A stretch of DNA of 64,000 nucleotides from Austropuccinia psidii (taxonomy: Eukaryota; Basidiomycota; Pucciniomycetes; Pucciniales; Sphaerophragmiaceae), in the NCBI GenBank assembly GCA_023105745.1, contig JALGQZ010000006.1:287359-351358 (forward strand), read 5' to 3'. The translations under genes and the position numbers were made by a program. This document shows positions 24,168 to 34,270 of this stretch, piece by piece. A model generated the notes under the pieces. That model did no database searches. It saw only the letters and a program-made list of their open reading frames with translations, and had not been told where the DNA came from. Numbering within the stretch: the stretch's first letter is position 1; every line of letters starts with the position of its first letter.

Positions 24168-25530
24168 TAATAAAAATACCTGACAAGTTCAGAGAAATTC
24201 TTGAGGATTTTGGCTGGTTCCCAAGTGGATACTTCTGGATATTGACTTAAACCTTTCCATTCCACCAGGTACCATGATCTTCCTCTCTTGAGTTTGGAAT
24301 CCAGTATTTTAGTGACTTCTATTCCTCCTATTATTCAATGATAATTTGAGGAGGAGGCTCTTGATTATGATTTGGGATACTTGTTGTCTTGACTGGTTCT
24401 AGGAGGGAAATATGGAAGACTGGGTGGATTGACTTCCATTGAGATGGGATCTTGAGGTGATAGGTATGAGTGTTGACTTTCTTCAATATTGGAAATGAAC
24501 CCAACCATCTTTATGAAATTTTTGGCAGTTATTGTTTATTTTATGTTCTTGGAGGAAACCCATATCATGTCACCTGGATTGAAAACAGGTGGACTTTCTC
24601 TACTTATATCTGAATACCTCTAAAACCTGTTTATGAAAAATTCAAGTTCTCTCTTGAGATATTGCTTTACTGATTGAATTTTTGGAGATAGCTTTCCAGC
24701 AGGGGTATCTTGAGTAATGTTATTCGAGTCAAATTGTGGATCTTTTCCATAAACAGTGAGAATGGTGGTTGTTTTTCTGAAGAGTGGTCAGAATTATTTT
24801 ATGGAAATTCAGCCAGAGGGAGCCAGGCGTGAGAACAATCTTTATGATAACTAAATTACATCCAAAGATACTGTTCTAGTATCTGATTCACCCTCTCTGT
24901 CTCTCCATCAGTTTCAGGGTGATAGGAAATTGAAAGATCTCTTGAAATATTGAGCTGCTGAAAAAGGTTGGTCCATAAGGAAGAAAAAAAAAGTTAACCT
25001 TTATCACTGAAAATGCTTTATGGGAGGCCATGTTTTGCAAAAATATTCTTGATGAATAAATGGGCCAAATCCAGTGAATTAATTGAAAAATCTTTTGGAA
25101 TAAATACTTGCATTTTTGAGAATCTGTCTACTCTGACCAGAATTGAGTCAAAGTAATTGGACAGTGGAATTTTAGTGATGAATTCCAAGGACAATTTTTA
25201 ATTTGAAGAGGTTGGAGGAGGCCAAACTTCTTGTTAAGGATATTTTTGTTTCTTGAAAACCATTGAAAGTATGATACATGATACTTGATTTCTTGATTCA
25301 ATACAGACCAATGGGAATCCCACTTGACAAGCTTGAGAGTCTTCTTTTGGACAGGTTGGCCAGCTACAGGAGCATCATGACCATTTTGGAGTATATCAAG
25401 TTGAACTGTGGGGTAATTTAGACCCCCCACCCAATCTTTGAAGAGAAGAAGTTTGGAAGAAGGATCAAGAGAATAATGCTTAACAGATCTACAGCTAACC
25501 AAATCTTGTAGGATGCTTTAATATTGAGAA
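24168..25530 (-). pseudogene. pol: Chromovirus integrase with C-terminal chromodomain (decayed)
   Basis: The frame 25128-25502 holds the pre-integrase zinc region (QLDILQNGHDAPVAGQPVQK, then KTLKLVKWDSHWS and SRNKNILNKKFGLLQ). The DDE core at 24700-25140 shows VDRFSKMQVFIP (first Asp), IFSDKG (second Asp), [19 protein letters not shown] (Glu). The C-terminal part reads PSQWKSIHPVFHISLLEP, the usual linker. The chromodomain at about 24180-24310 is open: KILDSKLKRGRSWYLVEWKG, then STWEPAKILKNF. Chromodomains of this group steer integration to methylated histone tails (family knowledge). Stops and frame changes inactivate the protein as a whole. Confidence 0.88.
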
Positions 25531-25779
25531 TATTGCAATAAATTTTTCTGAATTGAGGCAATGAAATTGGAAAAAGATTCCACCTTGACAGAAATGAATT
25601 TTGAGGGTTTGAATTCATTCTTCTTAATGAGTTGTTGAAAATTCATTGGATCCTTGCTTATGAAATCCTCCCCCCTCTCTGAGTAAATGTTTTCCCAATG
25701 TGACAAAGAATAAGGGAGAGTAGCTAGGCTTCAGAAGTGAAATTCAGAAAGGAATTCAGCCCAGAAGGCTTGACTGATA

Positions 25780-27112
25780 GTAATGACTTTTGATTTCATG
25801 AAATATTGAAGAGATGAATGAGTGGTGAGAACAAAAGATGATAAAGGGAAAGACAAAAAGACCTCCAGAGCTTGAGAGCCCAGACTATTAAAAGGAGTTC
25901 CTTGTCATTAATATTGTAGTTGAGCTCTCCTGGAATAATATTGTGTCTATCAAAATAAATGGAATGTTTTCTTGAGTCAGAAACCTGACTCAGTACAGTA
26001 CCCAAGGCACAATCTGATGCATTTATCTCTACAATTTTTGGTAGAGAAGGATTGGTGCATTGGCAAATGCCACTTTGAGCTGATTTAACTGAATAAGAGC
26101 TTTCTCATTGAGGGGGAAAATTTAATATTTATTGAGGAACTTGGCTAGTAAACTGATTGTCTTTGAATAAATCTTGATGAAATGGTGGTAGAAAGTGGCA
26201 AAGCCAAGGAATGATTGAAGAACTTGGAGGTTTCTTGGAGGAGGCCGATTAAGAATTTTATGAAAAATTGATTTTTTTCCTCTTGAGGCTTTCAGAAAAA
26301 ACAAAATAACCTAAATATTCCACACTTGGAATTTGGAAAAGACACATGGATGCCTTAGCAAAGAGGCTATTAGCCCTGAACATGGAAAGAACAGTGGACA
26401 CATGCGTGACATGTTCTTCCTCAGACTTGGAAAAAACAGTAATATGATCTAGATAAACAGCTAAAAAAACATCAAGAAGATCAGAGAAAATTTTATTGAC
26501 AAGGTTTTGAAAAGAAGCAGGTGCATTGGTGAGGCCAAATGACATAACCAAGTACTCATAGATTCCATATTTAGCTCTAAATGCTTTCAGGTGCTTATTA
26601 TCCTCCTTGATTATTAGAAGGTCATATTCACCATTCAGATAAACATTGGAATAGATAGAAGATCAACTAAAGACAGCAAGAAGGTGATTCATGGGAGGAA
26701 CAGGATATTTGTTCTTCCTAGTAACAGAATCAAGTTTGTGGTGATCAACACACAAACAGAAGACACCATCTTTCTTTTTAACAAAGAGGAAAGGTGCTCC
26801 TATTGAAGAGGATATTTTCCAGATGAAAACTTTCTTTAAATTCTCTGAAATTTGGGCCCTGAGTTTCTCTGGCTCTTGTTTTGAGAAAGACTAGAAGGCC
26901 CCAGCTGGAGGTAGAGACCCCTCCAGTTCAATATGATGATCACAGGAACAGTGAGGAGGAAGTTTCTCTTCTTTCAAAATGGAGAGTACATCCAAATAGT
27001 GGTGATAAGAAGAAGGAACAATCTTCATCATGGTTTCAATTTCTTCTGGCTCTTCCTCTTCATCCCCCAACTCCTCCAGGGAGTCATGATAAGATGAAGG
27101 AGGAAGGTCCAC
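25780..27112 (-). pseudogene. pol: Chromovirus reverse transcriptase and RNase H (decayed)
   Basis: Acidic linker 26891-27112 (DEEEEPEEIETMMKI), then [46 protein letters not shown] and KAFRAKYGIYEYLVM. The palm region 26258-26551 has FGLTNAPASFQNLVNKIFSD and VYLDHITVFSKSEEEH. Two catalytic residues are lost: motif A Asp is Tyr (codon at 26639-26641), and the second Asp of the YLDD box is His (26444-26446). Connection 26122-26304 (NLQVLQSFLGFATFYHHFIK) and RNase H 25796-26005 (GTVLSQVSDSRKHS, ELNYNINDKELLLIVWALK) follow. Confidence 0.9.
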
Positions 27113-27419
27113 ATTACCAAAGAAGATGTAAAGTCAAAATATATAATTATAATCTCAAACATCTTTTATATTTTTTAGGACTTCATCCTTATGGGATAGT
27201 AATGATTTATGGAAACTGGGAAAAGCAATATGGACAGAAGCTGGAGATTATGGTGTTCTAGAATCACCCACCAGAGATTCACATGTATTAGCAGAAGGAA
27301 AGTCATTACTGAAAAATCTGGATGGATCAGGATTAAAGATGATCAGCCCTTGACTTCAATCAATATATGGATTAAAATTATTGCAAAAGTCAAATACCAA
27401 TATGAGGTCTTCTCCCTTG

Positions 27420-27665
27420 GGAGTATCAATGACTAAAAGGTCTCATTAAAAGCTTGGGAAAGGAGGGAGCTCAACCATATATTTAGTATGGTGAGTAACA
27501 AATAAATAAGGGGAATCTGAGCAGTCCATAATGACAGGAGGAATCTTATTTGTGAGTTCTCACATGGTCAAAGAATACTTTTCAGAAAACCTCTTTGCAA
27601 TAAATGAGCTGGTAGCACCAGAATCAATGAGACTACTATAAAACACATCAGAGAGAGAAGAAAAA
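27420..27665 (-). pseudogene. pol: Chromovirus protease (decayed)
   Basis: Minus strand reads SLIDSGATSSFIAKRFSEKY around 27580-27640, the retropepsin active site with DSGA intact (codons at 27607-27630). It continues with PPVIMDCSDSPYL and DLLVIDTPKGEDLILVFDF across stops. It lies between the gag zinc knuckle and RT, as expected. Confidence 0.75.
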
Positions 27666-27779
27666 AAAATATTTAAGAGAATTCTTGACACCAGTATTCA
27701 GAATGCACAATGGTGCTCTGGGTGGAAAATAGTGAAGACCATTCAGCACAACATGATCTTAACTCAGGCTTTTACCTTG

Positions 27780-29095
27780 CTGGGAAATATGTCTTATGGT
27801 TGGGTGAGCTGGTTTTGAGGCCTTTTGAAACAAGCCTCAATACTATGCTTCCCACCACAATACACACACATTCCTCCCTTTAGCCTTCTTTCCTTTTCAA
27901 AACCCATCAATTTTTAGTCCTTATTCAGAAAAAAAGAATGAGGCTTGTCCCTCTTCTGGACATTATAATTATTCTTTTTATTTTGCCTTGAGCTTGAGTA
28001 ATTTTAAGGCTTGGAAGAACTCGACTTTGAGTCTTCAGTATTATTTTCTTGATAATTATTATTCTCCTTTTTCCTCTCATGGTATCTAGTATCAAGTTCC
28101 AGGGTAACATCCATCAAGTCTTGAAGAGAATCAATAATTTAAAGATGGGACTACAATTGATCCAAGATCCTGGAGGACAATCCCTTCCTGAAATGATGCA
28201 TATAAGCCCTCTTACCCCGATCTCCAATTATTGAAACCAAAATTCTAAAATTAGCAATTTATAAATAAACTTGGCCTCCTCCTCCCTCCTTATTGGTAAA
28301 TCAAACTCTGCTTTAGCTTTTCTGACTTAATTTGGGTTACTAAATAAATTAAAGAGTTGGGAGTCAAAGAATTCCCAGTAATAAAGGAGTTAAGTTTGGT
28401 ATTTATTGGTTATATTTGAAAGATAAGGCTTGCTCAATTTGGAAGTCCTTCCAGTGAGAAATGAAGTTGAATAAAGAGCTTTCTCCTTGTATTCAGAGAA
28501 CTTTTCCTTGTAATTGTGAAAGATAAGCTGGAAGGACTGAATAAAAATTCTCAATCTGAAGCATTGAGTCCCATAAAAGAAGTCTGGTGCCTTCATAGAT
28601 GGAGTATATAAGGATTATGGTCTTGAATATTCTTGAATATTGGCCATAATTTAGGTCATTTGTGGAATAATGGCAAAAAAATATGGGTCAGACTGATGAG
28701 AGCCAGGCTGATTACACTGGGCTATAGGTGGACCTCCAGTATCTTCAGATTCCCCACAGGAGCAGGGGCAGTCTCAGTACAATCAGAATCTTCCTCTTCC
28801 ATAGGATTTTCCTCCTCCTCTGAATCATATTCACCAATACCTTTGATAGTGGTCCTTGAACTAACTGGAAAAGCACTAACTACTCCTGAAAATAAATTTG
28901 AATTTCTTGGCCCTCTTCATTCCTTCCTGGATGGTGCTTCTCCTTCCATTATTGGTTCTCTGTCTAAGTGGGTCATCAGTTGAGGAACTTCTGGGGTGCC
29001 ATCAAGAGGAGCTCTTGGTTTTGAAGTAAAAACAGCTTGAGTTCTGGCCTGAGCTCTTGTATGTCTTGCATGAGGTAATAATTTTAGATAGTCAT
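27780..29095 (-). pseudogene. gag: Chromovirus gag (decayed)
   Basis: The N-terminal part near 28985-29090 reads ARHTRAQARTQAVFTSKPRA, then PLDGTPEVPQL. The capsid frame 28390-28596 reads MKAPDFFYGTQCFRLRIFIQ, later LIFHNYKEKFSEYKEKALYS and YLSNITNK. The nucleocapsid knuckle near 27830-27900 reads CVYCGGKHSIEACF, an intact CX2CX3HX4C. The acidic stretch at 28633-28980 lies between. Broken by stops, but highly recognisable as the gag of a rust-type chromovirus. Confidence 0.85.
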
Positions 29096-29716
29096 ATTTA
29101 GAATAACATGAAAATAAAAGAAATTGAATAAGATAAAAATATTAATATGAGGACTTGAGGAAAAGCAAATTGAAATCTTGAAGTCAAAAACATAATCAAT
29201 ATCTTGAATAAAAATGAAAAATAAATTATTGCCTTTAGGTCAATCAATAAATAAATTAGTCTTGAGGAATTCAATCAATAAAGCAAATCAAATCAATGAA
29301 ATATTCAGGTAAATAAAATTTTTGAGGTCAAAATCAAATTTATTTAAAGTCAATAAATGAAAATCAATTCAAATTGAATCTTGCTGTTAATCAAAATGAA
29401 TCTTGATGAATGAAGATTGTGTATGAAAAGATTCTGAGACCAATTTTAAAACTGAAATTAACCTGTGACCTGACGTAAAATTTAATGGAATAAAATTTCT
29501 CAAAAATTTTCAGCCAAACAATGTTAAAAAAGAAGGAAAGTTTGAAAAAAATTAAGAGAATTATATAAAGAGAAAATCACTTTTTGAGAGTAAAACAATG
29601 ATTCAAAATTGAGACATTTGGAGAAATAGTCAGAATTTATTTATGAATTCTTTTGAAGAGAAAATAAAAATAAGACTGAATGAGTGAAAGGATAAGTTAT
29701 TAGTTAATCAATCTAA

Positions 29717-31272
29717 TGTCATGGGGCTCTTGGGAGTAAATAGAGTGTCCTGGAACTAAGAAATCAAGAACTCACTTTGAGGGCTCCAAAAATGATAAAG
29801 AAATCTATGCAGAATATATTTCATCAACAAATAACAAGAGAAAGTAAAAATATGCAGAGGATAATAAGAAATAATCCAAAGGGCAAAGAGCCAATCAAAT
29901 GAATCCTAAATTAACTTTTTCAAACTTCCAGAAAGAAAAATTCAATTAGTAAAGAATATGACCAACAATATCCACTGACAGGAAAAGAGGAAGGTGAAAG
30001 TTACTGACTTATTAATATCAGTATTTACTTCCAAAAATGAAACGAAAATAATCATAAAAATAAATCAAATAGATTAATTAACTGGGGAAAAAGTCCCCAG
30101 AGGTTAAAAAAATGGCCAGTATATGTTAATAGTTTAAAAGCCAGCTCTATGATTACTGAACAGCTGTATTGAATTCTTTAGGAAAAGACAGCTTGGCCAT
30201 CTTGAGAAATCGAACTTTATGTATTTAATCCCAACAGTGTATAAACAAGTTGACCCAGAGAGGTAAATGCTATACAAATTGCCTGAATACAGCCTGTATG
30301 GATCAGTTGAGTTTTCCAAGGAGTGCGGAAGCTTTTGCCTCCTCAGAAATTGATCTTTAATATGTCAAAATATTTGAAAAAAATACTTTGCCAGTATTCC
30401 TTTGAAGTGGAACAAACCAATGCCTGAAAGTACAGGTGATTGGTGTCCTCAAATGGCCCTCTGAGTGTCCCCCTGAATTACAAACTTGATTTTCTGCAAG
30501 TCTTCCTTTGAAATGGATTGGTGGACTGATAACTTGACTTCAAAGCAAATAATTGAGTCTTGAGATTGTCACCATTGAATTTCTGAGGAAAAATGGTGCA
30601 TAATGGTATATAATACCACATAAATACCACATATGCCCCATTCATGGTTCCTGAAGTTTTGGTTCCAGGACTGGTGAAGGCTTTCCCTTGTCTTGAGAAT
30701 AAATCCTTTTAAAGGATGGCTGATGGCCTGTGGTGACTTCCAGAGGCTATTGCTTGATTATTGAGTGTCCATGGTGCAAATGGCCATTTTTGAACCTTGC
30801 AAATTGGTTAATCAAAATGGGGCCAGGTGGGCCCAAGGGTATATAACCCGTTGGTCTCCTTTAGCCTAATTGGTTTCAGGCCAAAAGAAGTCTAGAGGTG
30901 CCTATGGTCCATGGACTGTAGAGGTGGTAGGGTGCCTAAATGGCCCAAGACCCCCTAATCAAAGGGGGTGGCTTAAAGAACCTTATTATGGCTGAAGGGA
31001 CCATAGGCCCCTGGAAGGTTGAGCAAAACCCCCAATCCCAATTCTAGTGGGGTGCCCTGGGGGGAAAGGATTATTGAAAGGGCCTAAAAGGCCATAGGGT
31101 TTAGGATATGGCCTGTGGGGCATAAATGAAGTTTGAGGGCAGTATTGGCCAAAATATGTGGTTGTGTCCCAGAGGTCACAAAGAACCACAAGGGTCTAAT
31201 TGGCCATAAAATGTTTGAGGCAATTAGTTGCCATAAACAACCAATTGGGGGGTATTTGCTGTGGTTGTCACA
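29717..31272 (-). repeat. 5' LTR of the chromovirus
   Basis: 1556 bp, direct repeat of 16852-18413. It is followed on the right by AGCTT, the second copy of the target duplication. The bases inside the LTR on the minus strand do not start with TGG, so no primer binding site could be assigned. Confidence 0.93.
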
Positions 31273-31277
31273 AGCTT

Positions 31278-31933
31278 GTGCATATGGAAATCTTTTTTGG
31301 GACTCCAGGAACACTCAAAAATATCAATTTTTTGACTAGGAGCAACCTGTTAAATGATTTTTTGCAAGTTATTCTAATTATTATTTTTAAATTATCATCA
31401 AAACTCATTTATTATTTTTTTAATAAGGAATCAAACTTTAGTTTCTTACAAAACTAATAACACCAAATACAACTATGAGTATCAACTATCTTATGGGAGA
31501 TATTCCTGCTGGTTATTTCTAGTGAAAATCCTACCCCATTCACAGGACAAGGCTAGATGTTATTTTTCATCAATACAATAAAGTGCTTTTAAAGATGTTG
31601 AGAAGCCATTTGATGTCTTACAGGAGTGATGGAAAGCACTTCAGAGACCATTCCAAATCTAGAATTCCAAATACATAATGAATATTATGTACTGCTTCAT
31701 AATCATTCATAATATGATAGTAGAACACAAAAACATACAATATTTTGCTTTTAGAGTTTCATTTAAACCTCAAAGCATCAATAGTACCAGTCAATCATGA
31801 GCCATCTCCCTTCAACACCTTTGCACAATTGCTGCATAAACATTGTACTCTTCAAGATGAAAATCAACATAGACAGCTGATGCAAGATCTGAAAATACAT
31901 AACTGGTTGGAATTTGATATGAACCAAAATTGA
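31278..31933 (+). pseudogene. PIF/Harbinger transposase, C-terminal piece
   Basis: It resumes the transposase in frame directly after the duplicated AGCTT (LCIWK), shifts by one base to FFGTPGTLKNINFLTRSNLL, then NDFLQ. It continues near 31480 with the region before the last catalytic residue and QDKARCYFSSIQ. The Glu motif reads KDVEKPFDVLQE (family form DVERAFGVLQ), followed by YIMNIMYCFIIIHNMIVEH. The C terminus (LQDENQHRQLMQDLKIHNW) matches the tail of plant-transposon-type transposases. It ends with TGA at 31931-31933. All three catalytic-region blocks survive across the split gene, but stops make it nonfunctional. Confidence 0.88.
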
Positions 31934-31971
31934 GTTCAGTTTATTAAATTGAAACAACATACCAATAAATC

Positions 31972-32926
31972 TTATGTTTCATATTTTTTTAGATATTGCT
32001 TCATCAACCTCAGAATCTCCTAGATCTCTTCATGACACAATTCATATTCATTTTGTTTGAGGATCATAAATTGGTCTCGCGAAATTATATTCTGTTCAAT
32101 TTCAAGAAGCTCCTGAGCTTCTTTGGAAATTGTTTTCATAGAATCCAGCTTCTTCCCTGAAATTTAAAGCGCTCTATTTTCAGACTTTTCGTGGCTTTCA
32201 CTATTTTTTTGTTCAATTTTGAGTTTCTTTGCTTTTTTAGTCCCAATGTGACATTTTTTATAACTAAATTAGCTGTCTGGCTGAGATGATCCAGAGGCTT
32301 GATCATGATAGGTACTCAATCTAGATTGTGCTTATGGTGTAGCTCCAAATGATTGTTTTTCGACATATTCTTTATGAGATTTCCTCCCTTCAGTTACTCA
32401 TTTTGGTGCAAAGCGTAAAATTTTCCATGCATTCCTAACCTTTAAGGGGGTTCCTTAATTGTTTTCTTGATAAAATTATTTTGAAATTTTGATCCAATCG
32501 GATGGAGAAGACCCACTTGTTGGATTTCTTGATATTAAATTATGAATCACGGATAATTCAAGAATAGCTGTGTTCAATTCCAACCAGCTATAAAAGAAAC
32601 TACTTCATTTTCTGATTTTTAATACAGCTAGGAAATAAAGTCTCTAATACTCAGTGAATTAAGATTTTATCTGTATCTCAAAAATAGTTCTTTCTGCAAC
32701 TGTTGGAAATGCGCAGATACCCTTGCATAAAATGTTTCACCGGTATGATTTGTGGCTGTTTCAAGGTCTTGGCATATGTGGAGCAATGACTTTTCTAGAT
32801 GCTCTTCTCTGGAAGGTAGCCAATTTGGAGCCCACCTTTTTCTTCATTATCTTTTGTGTACTTGTTTTCAGATATTGGTGTTGGATGTTCAGAGGTAGGT
32901 GATTTGGAGGTGGAAGTTGATGTCAT
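31972..32926 (-). pseudogene. Myb/SANT-type accessory protein of the PIF/Harbinger element
   Basis: It starts at ATG 32924-32926 (MTSTSTSKSPTSEHPTPISE). After a frameshift it shows a Myb/SANT-like block, WAPNWLPSREEHLEKSLLHI then TNHTGETFYARVSAHFQQLQ. Next come VSFIAGWN, NAWKILRFAPK, and a lysine-rich HIGTKKAKKLKIEQKN segment like that of NAM-associated proteins. A coiled-coil C terminus (KTISKEAQELLEIEQN) follows, with the last stop at 31972-31974. Harbinger elements encode such a DNA-binding partner that helps nuclear import and end recognition (family knowledge). It faces the transposase tail to tail with 38 bp between the stops. Stops and shifts show decay. Confidence 0.75.
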
Positions 32927-32929
32927 ATT

Positions 32930-33639
32930 TTTTGGAGAGGAAGTATTTGTGGTATTCCGATGAGTTTAATAAGATTTCCAAAGGCTTTTTTGAGCTCTAT
33001 AGCAGAAATTTAAAGTTAACTTTGAATCAATGAGTTTTTCAGAATTCTTCCTTTACAGAATTTTGTAAATAAGATGGTTGGGTAATATTTCAATATTTTT
33101 TTGTAAAAATCTGCTATAGAAGCCAATTACAGAAGTGGTTGGAGCTTCTCTAAGGTAATGAATTTCATAAAATTTGAAGCTTTTTTTCATTAGCAGCACT
33201 AAAACATTCCAAATTTTGTGTTTTAAATTGTAGGTTTTTTAAAAAAAATCCCACATTCATTTGTCTTTATTTTTCAAATTCCACACCTCTTGAGGTGTAG
33301 TTCTTTATGTACCAAAAAGCATATTTTTTTGATTTAAATCATTAATTTTGAGAATAAAACACCAAAATTGGTATAAAACCTATCTAGTTTTTATACCTCA
33401 TAAAATATAATTTTAGAGAAATAAATTTAAATTTTATAGACTTTTACTTCATTTAAACAGCTATTGAACTCATAATAATGATTGATCACATTTCAATTAA
33501 GGCCTGTTTTACATTGTTGGAAACAGAATTCCCAAGACAGTTCAATTCAGACAATTAGAATATGGCCTTCTTTCAGCACAATATGCATACTCAGTGTAAC
33601 TTGAAGAATATATTTTAATACTTGATTATTTTTATCAAA
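32930..33639. other. Sequence right of the Harbinger accessory gene
   Basis: No supported gene. The right end of the first Harbinger element should lie here; no terminal inverted repeat was recognised. Confidence 0.4.
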
Positions 33640-34270
33640 AGAAATATCTCAAACCTTGCGCAGTAATAATTACACCATATATCTATCAAGAAAGTGATTT
33701 CAAAAATATATCAGCATCCAACCTCAAAAAATTATTTTGGAAACATATGATTCTTCCAAAGAGCTTCTTGTTATTATTGCAAGGGATAAATTATTCGATA
33801 ATAATTCAAAATTACAGCAAAAATATGTGTCAATACAGCTTTCATTGGGACTTTCATGACTGGGTAGTAATAGAACTGGTGCATCAGTTGGACAAATTGG
33901 AATTATTTTTGGAATTAATCCAGGTTCACTTATCTTATATACACAAAGGGTGATAAAATCATCATTGGAACATAATACTACCTACCTTACATGGCCAAGT
34001 GAATATGAGTGAATAGAGCTATCACAAGTGACCCAGGAGGAAGGTTTCCCAGGACCTATTGGATTCATTGATGGTAGCTTAATAAAATTACTTCAAATTC
34101 CACCAAATTCTCATGAGGTATATTCTTATCATAAATACAAGTATTTCATTTGATTCTTTAAATAAATTTTCATAAAGTGCTTGACAAAACCTTTCTCATT
34201 TTTTCAGATATTCACTCACCATGAGCAAAGTGGCTACAGCTGACAGATGTTGGTGCATTTGGTAATTTAA
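33640..34270 (+). pseudogene. HARBI1-like transposase, N-terminal half (second Harbinger family)
   Basis: One frame reads QKIILETYDSSKELLVIIA, then VSIQLSLGLS, stop, LGSNRTGASVGQIGIIFGIN, TQRVIKSSLEHNTTYLTWPS, TQEEGFPGPIGFIDGSLIKL and YSYHKY. The helix-turn-helix-like segment and the first catalytic Asp (GFIDGS) are both clear. A typical spliceosomal intron (GTATTT at 34141 to TTTTTTCAG at 34207, 67 nt) joins HKYK to YSLTMSKVATADRC, in agreement with the family's conserved YSL. A few stops mark it as a pseudogene. The protein is not continued directly to the right. Confidence 0.8.

Larger units (their letters stand above)
16852..31272 (-). mobile_element. Ty3/gypsy chromovirus, complete, carrying a nested copia element
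   Basis: A 14.4-kb interval bounded by direct repeats 16852-18413 and 29717-31272 (TGTCA at the left edge; TGACA or TCACA at the right). It is flanked by the perfect 5-bp target duplication AGCTT at 16847-16851 and 31273-31277. Pol and gag read on the minus strand in Ty3/gypsy order, and integrase ends in a chromodomain. About 4.9 kb in the middle is a copia insertion, so the element itself is about 9.5 kb. The pieces 18414-18839 and 23764-24167 are its 3' untranslated part on either side of the copia. Many stops and lost catalytic residues make it inactive. Confidence 0.95.

Noticed and set aside
26881..27261. A 126-codon plus-strand frame
   Set aside because: Antisense to the chromovirus acidic linker and RT start, which match known families on the minus strand.
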